DNA from: Allolobophora icterica
Taxonomy: Eukaryota > Annelida > Clitellata > Crassiclitellata > Lumbricidae
Length of the DNA: 64,000 bases
Reading direction: 5' to 3'
Assembly (NCBI GenBank): GCA_963556255.1
Contig: OY744609.1
Location: 16,601,386-16,665,385 of the forward strand
Of this stretch, positions 52,601-62,500 are shown piece by piece. Below the pieces are notes generated by a model that made no database searches, was not told the DNA's origin, and saw only the letters and a list, made by a program, of their open reading frames with translations. The position numbers and the translations under genes are program-made. The number at the start of each line of letters is the position of its first letter. The first letter of the stretch is position 1.

Positions 52601-55600
52601 GCTGTGGTAAGCTCAAGAAAAGCTTTCGTTGTTAGTTTCTGCATTAACATTTTCCAACATGTACCATTTTGGCACTTTAATATGGTGCAGTGTGTGTGGG
52701 TTCGAACTTCCCTAGTGTGATTACCACAGACATGCTTGAGTGAATCCTTCAGGCACAATTTTTCCACACCACTGAGTGATGCTATAATAATAATTTCATG
52801 CTCCAAATCTCATCACTTCATTTGCCCCATAATTTGATTTAATATTCTTGTAGTTTTGATTGCAGAACCTGCCAGATATTATTGCCCTTCATGTAATTGC
52901 AATAGTAGTTTTCCCTTTGTCAAGCAGAAGTCATTGGAAAGACTCGTTTGATTTTCATAGACCCATGAACAGGCAAGGGATATCGTGCCACAGTCTTATG
53001 CATGGGACCAACGCACCATGGGGCTAGCTACACAACCCCCAGCTAATGACGGTATGATATTCTACTTCTTTTACACGAAGAATAAGGTGTACCGGTACTA
53101 CACAGGTTGATGGAATGAATCAGCTCTTACCATACACTGCTAAGGATATACACGTGGTAAACAATGAACTATGGTGCTTTTGTGACGTTCTTAAAAGTTG
53201 AGATATAAATAAATCAGATACACCAACTGACATCACTTGCATTCACTGACACAAAAATCCTTGAATCCAACAAGTTAACAGATTGTCAACATAAGGGTGT
53301 GCCAAAAATACATACTCGGTTGCTCACTTCTGTTGCTCAGTTCTCTTCTCTTCCTTATGGTGTCGAATTGTTTTGTTCAGTTTCACCGACCACAGCAAGT
53401 CGAGATTCCTGATCGCTATGTCCCGGATTCATCCGATGAAGATGAGTCACTTACAGCGGAAGAGAGACTTTTTCGGAAAGAGAGGGCTGATCATTACAAG
53501 AAAATTATTGCCAAGCAAAGGTAGCCGTGGCTTTGATTTACTTGCAAATGGAGTTTTGCTAAGCAGATTTGAAAATAAAAATCATGTGGGACTAAAAATG
53601 TCTGCTGCTTGCAGGATTTTGTTGTCACTGATGTGAATATTTTGGTAACCAATGGCAGCTCTAAGATAGGCTTGGGTACATTAATTGTGGCTTACTTGCA
53701 AATACCTCCATCTCTACTTCTGTGCATGACCTAGGTGTGACACTGAACCAGGAATTGACTTGCACTGCCTCTGTCTCTAGCTCTCTGTCTGTCTGTCTGT
53801 GTCTCTGTCATTTACAGTAGGGTTTGCTATGGTAATGTGATTTATGTAGGCCTTTTTTCAGATTAATTAATTCCAATCCATTTTCAATGCCGGAGCTTGG
53901 CTAACTGGTGGGATTCCTACGTTTGGTCATATATCCAGCTGCATACGATTCATCCTACCTCAGCTTAACGTGAAGTGGTGTTATCTCCCCCCAAAGCTGT
54001 TAACTTAACACACAGTATTTCAGTGTCATCCTTACCTGGCCACAGATCACTCTGCAACACAGGGTGATCTGTCTGTACCCCCTTCTTATTCTCCATAGTG
54101 CAACATGGAAGCTTTGCCATGGTTAGCCTATTATGGAATGCTTTCCATGCAACTTGCAACATGAACTTCGTCTCATTCCTATGACTATTTAGCCTGTGGT
54201 TGAAGACAATTCCATTTGATGGTGGACTTGTACTGTCAGGTAGCAAAGGACCTCTGATTAGTTTTCGTGAAAAGGCGAGCTGTACAAATTATTATTGTTT
54301 TATTATTATTATCAATGTTATTGTTGTAATTAACGATGGCAGTATTAATAATCATATTGATAATGTGATGATCACGATGATGATGTACTTTTCTACAATG
54401 CCAGTCCCCTCTTCTTTAATTCTGATTGTTCATCTTTCTTTCATGAATGCCAGTCTCCAGGAGTTTCGCCAGGGTGAGCTGACCCTACAGACCGGTCCAG
54501 TCCATCACCAACTGCACGATGAGGCAAGACGACGTGAAGAGATTCTGGACGTCAAGAGATCATTGGCTCAGGAGGTTATGCTTAAAAGTAAAGAAGATGC
54601 AGGTAATTTGCATCAGTAATTATTAATGGCTAATTAATAGAAACTGTAATAGACATGGTAGTGTAATCAGAAGTGTAATTGGTCTGTAAACTGACGATTG
54701 TAGGTTCAAGCCTGCTGAGTAGACTCGGTGTAACAATCCTGAACAAGTCGTCTGCACACTTGTCACTTTTACCAAGCAGCATGATTTGAGGCTGGTATAA
54801 GCTGGGAAGTAAATGATAAGTTCCGCGATGTACTGGTCCTGTGGCCATGTCCTTTGCTGGTTCAAGGGCCAAAAAGCAAGAAATCAGTAATGCCATTTAA
54901 CTGTAATTTTGCAGCACCATATGAAAGCTGTGTCAGAGAGACCAGCTTGTTCAGTGTTGCTTAATCAGGTTGAATCTGAAAGAGCATGATTGTTTGGTCA
55001 GTTTTGGGTTGGGTCAGAATCTCGTGAGGTCAAGCCAGGAGAGAAACCTAGTGCAAAGGTGGAAAACAATTATGTTGACAGTATGTGCAGACATCACACG
55101 GTGCACAATTAATACAAAGTTCTGAGTGTTAACGAGTTCGTATAGTTATCAATAAACAGTTGTGTTAAGATAAGATATAAACTTGTATAATGTAAATTAT
55201 CCAAGCAAGTTTTATAGAGTATCTGTCAGGAGTGTGGGTACATGTCCGTTTTTGATAATTTGCAACATGACTGAAAGTTTGTGTAAATTTTTAAGCAGGC
55301 AAAACAGTTGCTGTTTTTGCTTCCTTTGATCTGTTAAAGTGCTGGTCGATCAATGTGTTTTGGAAGTGTGCCTCCTTCCTGGCTTGGGGCTCACTTGCAG
55401 CTGGTGAACCCATCATTGAAAATTATTCTCTACTTCATATGTTTACAACTGACTGACATAGCTGATCACGTTCTCTAAGTTGTAAACTCATCTCTTCCAC
55501 TCTTGCATGTTTTTCCAGTTGCCAGGCTGCGAGTTCCACCTTTAAGGGGCAGTATCCAATACTAATTGCATTGCTGTGGCCAAAATGAATCTGACATGGG

Positions 55601-55793
55601 CATGGGGACTTGATTTTAAATCCTGTTCATTTTGTCGTTATGATTACGATTCGTATGTATAACTTTTTGATTGAACTGGTTTGTTTCTGGAGCTTCTAAA
55701 TTAAGTTAATAATGAATTTAATTCACAGCGCTCAGACGAAAATCGTGGAACAGTACTGGCATGCTGTATGCACAAGATGGTTACTACGACTAA
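27198..55793 (+). CDS. PLEKHA5/6/7-like: PLEKHA5/6/7-type WW-PH-coiled-coil scaffold protein
   Basis: Thirty exons join in phase to 5112 nt, 1703 residues. Exons: 27198-27280, 27435-27511, 28783-28840, 30930-30972, 32080-32108, 32616-32691, 33363-33435, 34257-34357, 36056-36162, 36330-37563, 37826-37889, 39369-39605, 40058-40194, 41954-42046, 43000-43124, 43763-43961, 44363-44578, 45690-45836, 46684-46791, 47225-47366, 47701-48254, 48912-48996, 49518-49631, 50270-50403, 51558-51932, 52532-52606, 52961-53051, 53400-53520, 54454-54602, 55729-55793 (TAA). Domain order: WW (residues 10-39), atypical WW (55-80), PH (about 113-211), disordered linker, coiled coil (about 774-1116), disordered tail. 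The vertebrate relatives are junctional, microtubule-linked scaffolds binding phosphoinositides through the PH domain; the role here is inferred. It is longer than vertebrate members because of its linkers. The exon 28 acceptor (CAGCAAG) is the least certain junction. Confidence 0.9.
27655..27845 (+). mobile_element. hAT-like MITE in PLEKHA intron 2
   Basis: Perfect 25-bp inverted ends (GGCGAACATGTACAATCGGG then GTGCC). The flanks AAAATTAA and AAAACTAA form an 8-bp duplication with one mismatch. It is the uninterrupted reference copy for 24795-25262. Non-coding. Confidence 0.9.
29457..29525. repeat. degenerate (ATC)n trinucleotide repeat
   Basis: ATC/ATA units lie within PLEKHA intron 3. Similar tracts occur at 45875-45990 and 54300-54390. 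Confidence 0.8.
31412..31558. mobile_element. 147-bp hAT-like MITE in PLEKHA intron 4
   Basis: The ends are CAGAGGTTAAAGTGG and CCACTTTAACCACTG, flanked by perfect 8-bp duplications TAGGTCAT (31404-31411; 31559-31566). The interior repeats GCGTTCCCACTGCTC three times. Confidence 0.88.
32425..32505 (+). mobile_element. LINE 3' tail with (TTAC)n end
   Basis: GTGCAGTTAGCAACTGGTAG, then AATAAAGGATATACATACTT and ACTTACTTA, matches the ends at 17225-17282 and 43555-43618. A TAAG run 40 bp upstream makes an inverted pair with the tail. Confidence 0.65.
32895..32965 (-). mobile_element. reversed LINE 3' end, family B, in PLEKHA intron 6
   Basis: GGCACCTCT (32920-32928) pairs with AGAGGTGCC (32946-32954) around CACGGTATAGACTATTC. 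This is the same hairpin as at 5119-5153 in reverse orientation, with AATTTATTAG in place of the TTTATAAAT junction. It makes the frame at 32781-33092 a chance product. Confidence 0.7.
34755..35003 (+). pseudogene. LINE C-terminal remnant, another family
   Basis: A frame reads TSTRAYRAFSCVGPSSSNGL, a decayed RAFSxxGPxxWNxLP motif. The 3' end TGTGAGGTACCTAAAATGCA leads to GACCTGATATATACATAC. A matching end lies at 51990-52065 (GTGAGGTACTTAAAATGTGC, TATATAAAGTGTCCTGATAT). Confidence 0.55.
35005..35252 (+). pseudogene. LINE 3' end, family B, decayed copy
   Basis: The frame SFRSLRTADWLNLFVPWART parallels the LRPLRSxDRxDLLVPRART segment of neighbouring copies. GAGCCTCT and AGTGGCTC form the remnant hairpin at about 35172-35205. 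The tail has AATACAATGCAATGCAATAC units. Confidence 0.65.
35275..35935 (+). mobile_element. LINE ORF2 C-terminal third, family B, largely open
   Basis: An open frame of about 195 codons from 35287 reads LRRLRAIRRSVSSSVFTTII, RIDYCNSVLIGLPK, LNAAARLIARLPRWSHIS, LHWLPLTARIQLKVLTLVLR, HDLLVPRARTSMAKTRAFSC, IGPALWNQLPP and LSHWERL with a stop. A 9-bp hairpin (35864-35872 with 35890-35898) and TACAA tail follow. It is the best-preserved member of the family here and lies in PLEKHA intron 8. RT catalytic motifs are absent because of 5' truncation. Confidence 0.88.
36330..37563 (+). other. exon 10 of the PLEKHA-type gene: 411-codon disordered linker
   Basis: An unusually long internal exon rich in N, Q, P, S, G and R. 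Near residues 261-295 it has tandem 10-residue units: PRGQFNDIEQ, PRNQYNQLEH, ARNQYNDLHR, DGNQYG. The rest is low-complexity with scattered Ser-Pro and Arg-rich segments. The donor CAG|GTTCGT lies about 50 bp before a TA microsatellite. Confidence 0.9.
37612..37684. repeat. (TA)n microsatellite, about 36 units
   Basis: A perfect TA tract in PLEKHA intron 10. Tyr-Ile frames through it are artefacts. Confidence 0.97.
38636..38905 (+). mobile_element. tRNA-derived SINE in PLEKHA intron 11
   Basis: The head resembles a tRNA (GCTAGAGTGCTGGACTGTCA, anticodon-like GTC, then a decayed B box GGTCACGGCTTAAAATCCCC). The body (GCCAACTCAGC, GAGGACTGGCCACCC, AAGAAAATGAAG) matches 22985-23165 on the other strand. 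Confidence 0.7.
38957..39065 (-). mobile_element. second SINE-like family, B box on minus strand
   Basis: The minus strand contains GCATACAGGTTCAAGCCTTG, a good B box, and GATGGTGCTAAGC on the plus strand. Related copies are at 18930-19060, 50505-50612 and about 63540-63665. Confidence 0.5.
40195..40200 (+). other. GC-AG intron donor (PLEKHA intron 13)
   Basis: Exon 13 ends GATGTGCTG and is followed by GCAAGT, the usual form of a GC donor. No GT nearby keeps the frame into exon 14 (TTTTCTAG|AATGCTCGA). Confidence 0.75.
40433..41280. mobile_element. 848-bp hAT-like element in PLEKHA intron 13
   Basis: The ends are TAGGGCTGTCAA and TTGACAGCCCTA with perfect 8-bp flanks CTTATATA (40425-40432; 41281-41288). 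Subterminal GGGCCCG/CGGGCCC-rich blocks sit at both ends. No transposase frame was recognised. Confidence 0.9.
42590..42700. repeat. (ATT)n-type degenerate repeat
   Basis: TTA/TTG units in PLEKHA intron 14. A similar ATT run is at 41655-41676. Confidence 0.85.
42860..42965 (-). mobile_element. tRNA-derived repeat (Tyr-like head)
   Basis: On the minus strand GGCGCAATGGGTCTGTAATC, then CAATGCTGGTTGGTTCGAAT, gives an anticodon-like GTA loop and a perfect B box GGTTCGAATC. The acceptor arm cannot be formed, so it is a SINE or tRNA pseudogene rather than a tRNA gene. Confidence 0.5.
43555..43618 (+). mobile_element. LINE 3' tail with (TTAC)n end
   Basis: GTACACAAAAGTGCGATTAG, AATAAAGAATATACTTACTT and ACTTACTTA match the ends at 17225-17282 and 32425-32505. 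An opposite-strand copy is at 47017-47075. Confidence 0.65.
45875..45990. repeat. degenerate (ATC)n trinucleotide repeat in intron 18
   Basis: TCATC/TCGTC units follow exon 18 by about 40 bases. The Met/Thr-rich minus-strand frame through it is an artefact. Confidence 0.85.
47701..48254 (+). other. exon 21 of the PLEKHA-type gene: second NQY-rich linker
   Basis: It encodes about 184 residues after the coiled coil. The centre repeats NQ/NQY words: GNQPRSRPGNQYGAPTENQR, GSQLENQYGSQMRGQ, GRQYVPGN. The composition resembles exon 10, so similar repeats flank the coiled coil. The acceptor TTTTTACAG and donor CAA|GTAAAT keep phase. Confidence 0.88.
50505..50612 (-). mobile_element. SINE-like repeat in PLEKHA intron 24
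   Basis: AGATGGCACTTTGCAG, TCTTGCTCAGGGTTCCTACA and ATTGCAAGGCGAGCACTG match the family at 18930-19060 and 63540-63665. Confidence 0.45.
53400..55793 (+). other. exons 28-30 of the PLEKHA-type gene: conserved C-terminal block
   Basis: It encodes VEIPDRYVPDSSDEDESLTA, EERLFRKERADHYKKIIAKQ, R/SLQEFRQGELTLQTG, an Arg/Glu-rich helix (DEARRREEILDVKRSLAQEV) and the end ALRRKSWNSTGMLYAQDGYY then D and stop. The IPDRYV...EERLxRxxxxxxYKKIIAK stretch parallels the PERYxDxEPEEPLSPEE...KxLIA block of vertebrate PLEKHA6/7 and supports the assignment. The exon 28 acceptor at CAGCAAG|TCGAG was chosen because only it joins exon 27 without a stop. Confidence 0.8.
54655..54800 (+). mobile_element. tRNA-derived SINE in PLEKHA intron 29
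   Basis: GTAGTGTAATCAGAAGTGTA, TTGGTCTGTAAACTGA (anticodon-like GTA) and GTAGGTTCAAGCCTGC (B box) give a tRNA-like head, followed by an unrelated body. Confidence 0.6.
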
Positions 55794-56054
55794 ACGAAAT
55801 TCCACTTACGCAATTCCAAGTTGTCCATCAACAACTACACCAAAATTTGTGCTAAATTTGACTTTTTTACAGTATTTTTTACATATTCACATTCTGTACA
55901 GTAATGCATTCTGTACTTTGTTCTTTCTAAAATTGTTTGAGATTATGAATTTCTTTCTAAGTACTTGTTGAAATTATTCAGCTTACACGAGTGTGTACTA
56001 AAAGTGACTGGGAAACAATGCAGCTCATTGTTGAAGTGTTATATATGTACATAT

Positions 56055-56910
56055 TGCAAGCTGAATACAGCTATATCCAGTTGGGCAACTCTGTATAGCG
56101 GAACCCATTTGGTGCTTACAGAGTTTTCCCTTTTACAACGAGTTATCTTGTAAATATTGTATTTATGTGTTGATGATCAATAAAATGATTTCAATTCAAT
56201 CTGTAAATATCAAATAAAGGTTTAGATCTGGTTCCAAGCTGTATGTTTATTATTTTAGCATTTAGAAATTTCATTCTAAGTACTGAAGTTGTAATGGAAA
56301 TTGTGTACTTGCCTAAGTTTTTAATTTTTAGAGATATAATTGAATTCTGTCCTGCACATGGCCAAATAATATGTACAGGATGGTGTTAGTATATGTTGGC
56401 TGTGGAGACTATGTGTAGCAGGACCCTTGGTTCTTCTGAGTTCTCCCTGTCACATCTGGTTATGTGAACCGGATCCTGTGTATTATTTCCTCAACTGTTT
56501 ATGATCATTAATGATTTCAATTCACTGCAATCTGTTAATTTCATATAAGGATCTAGATCTGTTTGTTTCAGGGTGTCATGAAATTAACAGTTTTTTTTCA
56601 CAAGTATATGTGTGTATTTGTTATATAACTGAATTTAATCACAAGTGAGTATTTAGCATGGATGATTGTCACTTTCCAAGTGAAATTATGCAAATTGTTC
56701 CAGTTTATTTGTAATTAGTTTAGCAGATTAAACATTATTCCACACGAGTCTGAGTTTTTTAGAGTTTAGAAATAAATTCCTAGCTTTGAAGTTGTAATGT
56801 TAATGTTATGGATTTGCTTAACTGTTTAATTTGTAGAAATATTAATGAATTCTATCTTGCACTTTACATGTGACCAAGTACTATGTACAGGCAGATTTTA
56901 GCACATACAT
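56055..56910 (+). repeat. PLEKHA 3' UTR end with two poly(A) signals and a diverged downstream duplication
   Basis: AATAAA occurs at 56179 and 56213, giving a 3' UTR of about 400 bases. Segments before and after the signals (TGATGATCAATAAAATGATT, TTAGATCTG, GAAGTTGTAATGGAAATT) recur at 56390-56575 and 56765-56910 in diverged form (TTTATGATCATTAATGATTT, CTAGATCTG, GAAGTTGTAATGTTAATG). The 3' end has therefore been tandemly duplicated, and the later copy has lost its AATAAA. Confidence 0.6.
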
Positions 56911-59554
56911 TGATTTTTTAAATCTGTTGTATTTGTGACCATTTGCCACATTACACGTGTAGTTGGTGAAATGTTTACAGTTTGAGCATGATAGTGAGTT
57001 TTTAATCTGCACTTTGCGCTCCATAACCCATGAAGCTGTCCTCAATTCTTTCACCAGTGACCCAGTATGTATTTACGTGGCATTATCTGATGACAGAGCA
57101 TCAGAAACCTGTTCATTGAGCAACATAAAATACACAATTAAATTATAAACACGTCCATTTTATAATACGGACTTGTCACCGAGCCTCAGCTGGGAAATAA
57201 AAATTGTACATATGTCATGCCACTTGAGAGTTCTAATGCGATGAGATTAAACCACCACTTTGTGTGCATGTATTTGAGTTTAATTTCAAGTGTCTGCATG
57301 TATTTCTTTTCCTTGCTCATACGTTTGTCTTCCATGATATGATTTTGTTCTTTGCCTGTTTATTGTTTTCGTTGCCAAATTGTAATTATAATCGAACGTT
57401 AATAAAAGTGCCACTCAACGATTCAGAGGCATTCCCGACCCACGTCAGTGCTATCACTAACCAATAAAATGGACTTCAGGCATTTCCGAAACAGGGGAAG
57501 AGAAAACTGAGGAGCTCAAGTCGCAATTCCTTTGGGAGGTAGTTCCAACTAGAGGGACCAACATAAACAAAACTTCTAGATTGAGCAGTGTCCCCATGCA
57601 TGCAGGAACAACCAATAGGCCCTTGGCGGCCGAGCGGAGAGTGGAGTGACTGGGAGTGAAGAGACCGAGGTACAGAAGGTCTTGAGGTATGAAGGAGCTA
57701 CCCCGATAATAGTTAAATTGGTTCCATAAAATTGTCCCTGGCATGGACAATCTGGGATTGAATACATTTTTACCCAGAATACCCAGAATACATTGTAAGT
57801 TCTGAATTTACTTGGCCCTGTAGCAAGTTATGCCTTATAGTTGAATGGAATGTTAAATATTTCATTTGAACTGTTGCCCATCAGACTTTTGAAGTAGTTG
57901 AATTACGCCGTGGTCTGGCTTTTCTTGGTCAGATGTGAATTCTATGCATGTACTGGCTTCACGGCCAGTAGCAAGTTTGTGCAGCGTCATCAAAAATGAA
58001 CAGGACAATATGTTCTTAGACTCTAATAAGCTGTATCTGGGTGCCATATCTTTTTGCACCCTAACCTCATTATAACACGTTTCATTATAGCATAATTCTG
58101 ATGTAATGAATCCCAAATTTTGTTCACCTGTACAAAATTACCTCAGTATAACGTGGTTCTTGAAATGGCTCCCAAAGGCAGCGTTGCAAGGAGGTGCTGG
58201 TGTACTAATTTAAGCATCTGATATATATAATACAGAAATTTCTCCACAAGGTGTTGTCTTCCCTTGAAGTTGAAACTAACAGATCTTGACAATTGTGCAA
58301 GCCTATAATGTGTTTTCTTCTCTCAAACTTGAAGCCAGTCTTGCCAATTTTGCAAAATGGGGCACGTTCCTCGTCCAGGGATTCATATCTGAACAGTTTT
58401 TGGCCACTTTGAGTCTGGAGGACGTGTGCCAGTTAAATGCCAGTTTGCCTTTCGTACACAAATTGCTGTGGGCGTCCATGAACAATTGCACAAAAGTGGA
58501 ACATACAGGTAGTTGTGTGCACAGAGCAGCTAGAACAAAGTATAGTTTTAATTGTTGCACATTTGCTGGATTTTTGTGAGATGTTTTAGTGTTATTTATG
58601 AGTTAGAAATTGTGTATTTGTATGCACAATGATCTGTAGCAGAATTTTATGAAATGTGTATTGTGTAGTTAGGCAAACATATTTAAGGACAGAAGAAACC
58701 GAACAAAATGGCACGATCTTTAGCATAATTGTTTTCGTTATGCAGTAATGGGTCTGTATATTTTTCTAATATGTGCAACTTGCGTAATTAGTACTGATTT
58801 TGAGATTAACGACGTATATTTTTGTTGCATGTTGTTTTTTTACACTGAGCATGTTACTGTGACCTTGATTAAATGATTAGCTTTCATTTACTGTAACCCA
58901 ATTCTTGGTTCACAGTTTCTTTGCATTCTGTGCCTACAATTGCCGACAGATCAAAAGTATGAACATTCCCCTCTAACGTGGGTGGTGGATGGGGTTGAAC
59001 GCCAAACTTTCTTACCTAGCCAAGACCACACTGAGGGGCAAGATCAGATGGAATTGATAGTCCAGTTCTGTTGGCTCTTAAGTTATGAAATTAAAGACTT
59101 GGATGTTTCAACTTGCTAGCCCACTGTAGCCTACTTTTCATAACCAATCAGATTTCAGCTAGACTGCTGTAATAATAGATTTTCATTCTCGACTATAATC
59201 TCACTTGAAGTGACCAATGCCTTGAAGTGACCGATGCCTTGTGTACTACCGGACTACAAACATCACTAGATTAGATGCAAATTACTGCAAATCTCAACTT
59301 TTAATTTTTCAATAAACTACATTACAGAAAGAATAAATTCGTAAGCCATTTACCAGTACCTGAGAAACTTTAAAAAGTCAAATATATTAAAAATGGTACC
59401 AAAGACCCAGAACTACACAAACTAATAAAGCGTACAAGTTAGGCGGAATGTAAAATCCTGAACAATATCAAGCGCCTAGTTAAAACACAAATTCTGCGTC
59501 TAAAGTAAGTAAAAACAAACTATAAGAAAAACACATTTCAAAATCTGACTTTGC
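56911..59554. other. intergenic region between convergent genes
   Basis: No gene is recognised. Bases 57480-57760 (GGAGGTAGTTCCAACTAGAG, then AAACTTCTAGATTGAGCAG) resemble retroelement 3' UTR text also hinted at 41420-41520. Frames at 57457-57750 and 58286-58579 show no family similarity. The left flank is the PLEKHA 3' end and the right flank is the channel 3' end. Confidence 0.4.
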
Positions 59555-62500
59555 TCAGTGATTACTGTCAAGGTCTGGCATCGTGAAGTCAACATTGTAG
59601 ACTTTCTTGGCATAGTCCTTGGTTCTTTGCTCAATAGTTGGATAATTTCTAAGAACTTTGCACAAGTCCGTGTAAGACAGAGTCAGAAGGACCACAGCCG
59701 TACGGGCACGTACAGTCATTGTATACGTTGCATTTGAGAGCATTCCTGCAATACCGAAGATCTGTCCCTCCTTTAGGATTATTGGCTGGCCTTCATCTGT
59801 GATGTTCTCGACCTAAAGTCAAACAAGTTCTCGCATCTGATATAATCTCTTCAAGTACCTCTATATTATTTGTTAATTTCTATAATCCACAAATCTAGTC
59901 AAATTCCAGAGTCCATTTGAAAGATACAGACGTTTATTAGAAAGTGGCAAATGCTGTGGTCAAGTCAACTTAATGTCAAAGCCCTCATTAGGTGAATAGT
60001 TGGAGCACGCTGCTCCAAAAGAACAGGGTGATGCAACCAATAAGTGCTTGATGCAGAAAACAGAACTTTGGCAGTTATGATCATATCAAGCCGATATATA
60101 GATTTCCTTAATCTGCTCAAAAAAGTGAACAAGCTCTTTAAATTTCAGCCCCCTGGCCTGCATAGTTCTCCAGATATTTGAAATCGAACTATGTAAATCA
60201 TGCGATTTGCTGTTTGTGCATCTCATCAACATGAATACCCCCTCCATTGTTAAATGGCCAAAAGAACATGAAGGAATTGAGATAATTATCTTAAATTTGC
60301 TGTGGGTTCATTATATTGGCACAGTACAATTCCCACCCAGTTTCGTCAAAATTCCAGTCAGTTGAGCATAAAAAGTGTAAAAATTGGGTGATTTGACAAA
60401 GAATCACCCAGTTCCAGAAGAAGATCTCTCGTTTAAGAGGCACCGTAATGAAAATACTCGGAGCATCAAGTGTGCCTGTATGTCTGATCATCTCATTCAG
60501 TCAGTGTTAAACAAGGAATCTCAAAATAACTGACTTGCAATAATAACTTATTGACAGGTTAAGACTGGTTACCTTAATTCTGTAACAAGTTGCGCACATG
60601 TCGGCAATAAAAAAATTGATTGATTGTTATGTAAAATATTAAACATCACTTAAAAGAGGCTCTGCTTATAATAATGACCAAAGGCTAAAGTAAAAAATCC
60701 TAACCAAAGTTCTGCTAGTAAGTGTTAGTCAAATTCATGCTGAACAAAAAGCTCTACATGTTTCACCAGAAGTTCTGTTATAGGTTTCACAAACCCCTGT
60801 AGTAATAAGCCTGACCAACCTCTCCATGTTTGATGAAGTGAAAATCACTGGCAAGGTCTCCTTTCCATATGATGTAATTGCCTTTGTTGAAAATCAGTTG
60901 ACCCGTGTAGAGAGAGACTACACGAAAGAAGCTGTGGCTGGCGTCGAGAAAAAATGGAACCTAGGTTTAAAAATATTTGCCAAAATGTTGCACTTGGTAC
61001 TCGCTCTCAGCAATACTTGTATTTGAATAATTGCAAAGAAGTAGTCATTTTTATACTGCTCTATCAACTCACTGAGTTTAATCTGAACTACCGGTAGTCA
61101 TTCCCTGTCCCGTGGTATGGTCCAGAGGAAACAGGTGCTACTAAATTATCTTTCAACATGTGCTTGAATTTCCTGAGCTTGTGCTACAGTTAAGTTATGT
61201 CCAACTATAAATACCACACCCTTGAACCAAATGTCCTCAGTGACTGTTAGAGGCATGCAATAAACAAGTGTTTACACATGTGACCAATAGGGGTCCACCG
61301 GAAACCGGCTCGGATACTCGCCGGAAATCCAGTTTCCGGAAGTATTCGCCTCGGCAAATATTGTAGACGCAAATAGTTGCAAACAAATTTCTTAAGAAAT
61401 TTTTTTTCTGTAAAAACTTATTCAATAAACTTACGCATATAAAATTATAAATGTTGAACCTTAAAACAATTACACAGAAAACTTCACAACTGCACAGAAA
61501 TGACTACAATTCAAATTGTATTAGTCACTTATTACAATTAAGTAGGCTACACAAATTTATGTCGATAATTTCTTACTACATGAAAATGTGAAGCTTCGCA
61601 TATGGAACAAATGGTACCCGGTTCGTTACCGGTTCCAGGAAAAAATACATCCAAATACTCGGATTCGGTTTCCGGCGGAAAATGTCTTACCGGTGGACCC
61701 CTAGTGACCAAGCCTTACAGAAGTCAATGGAAGCAACTAAATAGGTTAGCAGGAATTTGACATGAAACAGCCAAGATATCATCCAGGATTTCCCTTGAAA
61801 AAATGGGTCAGCAGCAGGAAGCCATGAAACTGCCAAGATATTCTCCATATGGGTTGCCAACAAGTAGCCTTCAACTGCTCATTTATTTTCCTTGGACAAC
61901 TGAATAATCTGGGAGAGTTTAATTAACGACCGTTTTATTGGATTTACGACCAAAATGATTTTCCTCATACAGATTTCCAGAAATCCTCGGCCACTTTCTC
62001 CATAATCTCAGCACGCATACAGACGGGCAGATCCTTGAGCAAATTACGGACGTCCACTCCTTTGCTGTAATGCCACAGATGGTTGTAGTAGCGAACCATC
62101 TGCCTTTCCAGCTCAGGCGGTGCACTTCGGTCTTCCAGCACCTTCTGAAACACCGAAAACAAAAAAATTTAGAAATGTGAAAGAAACAACAGGATTGATT
62201 TAAAAGTTGCACAAAGGGGCTACAAATCATGGTTGTTCAACTCTGAGCTGCACAACCCAGCTTTTGAGTCACCACATGTGGGTTAAGCGACAGCCAACTG
62301 ATGTAACACTATTGATGGTCATAAAATCCATGTCTGAATGTTTCACTGCATAACCTGACATTCCCACAAGTACTATGAAAAATATCTGATCCAGCCTACA
62401 AACTCACCAGGTCTTTCACTCAAAACTTAAAACACTGCTCTTTCACAAATCCTATCCCGATTCCTCCTCTTCCCCTTATCTCTTTCGCCGTTTAAAATCT

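Noticed and set aside
58286..58579. Frame SLKLEASLANFAKWGTFLVQ as a gene
   Set aside because: No family similarity, no splice-bounded context, and the opposite strand is equally open.
60965..61020. Minus-strand LLRASTKCNILANIFKPR as a C-linker exon
   Set aside because: It looked plausible, but the in-phase exon starts at 60960 (VPFFLDASHSFF), immediately after the AG, and needs no extra exon.
60826..61026. Plus-strand frame MFDEVKITGKVSF
   Set aside because: It is antisense to the CNBD exon of the channel.
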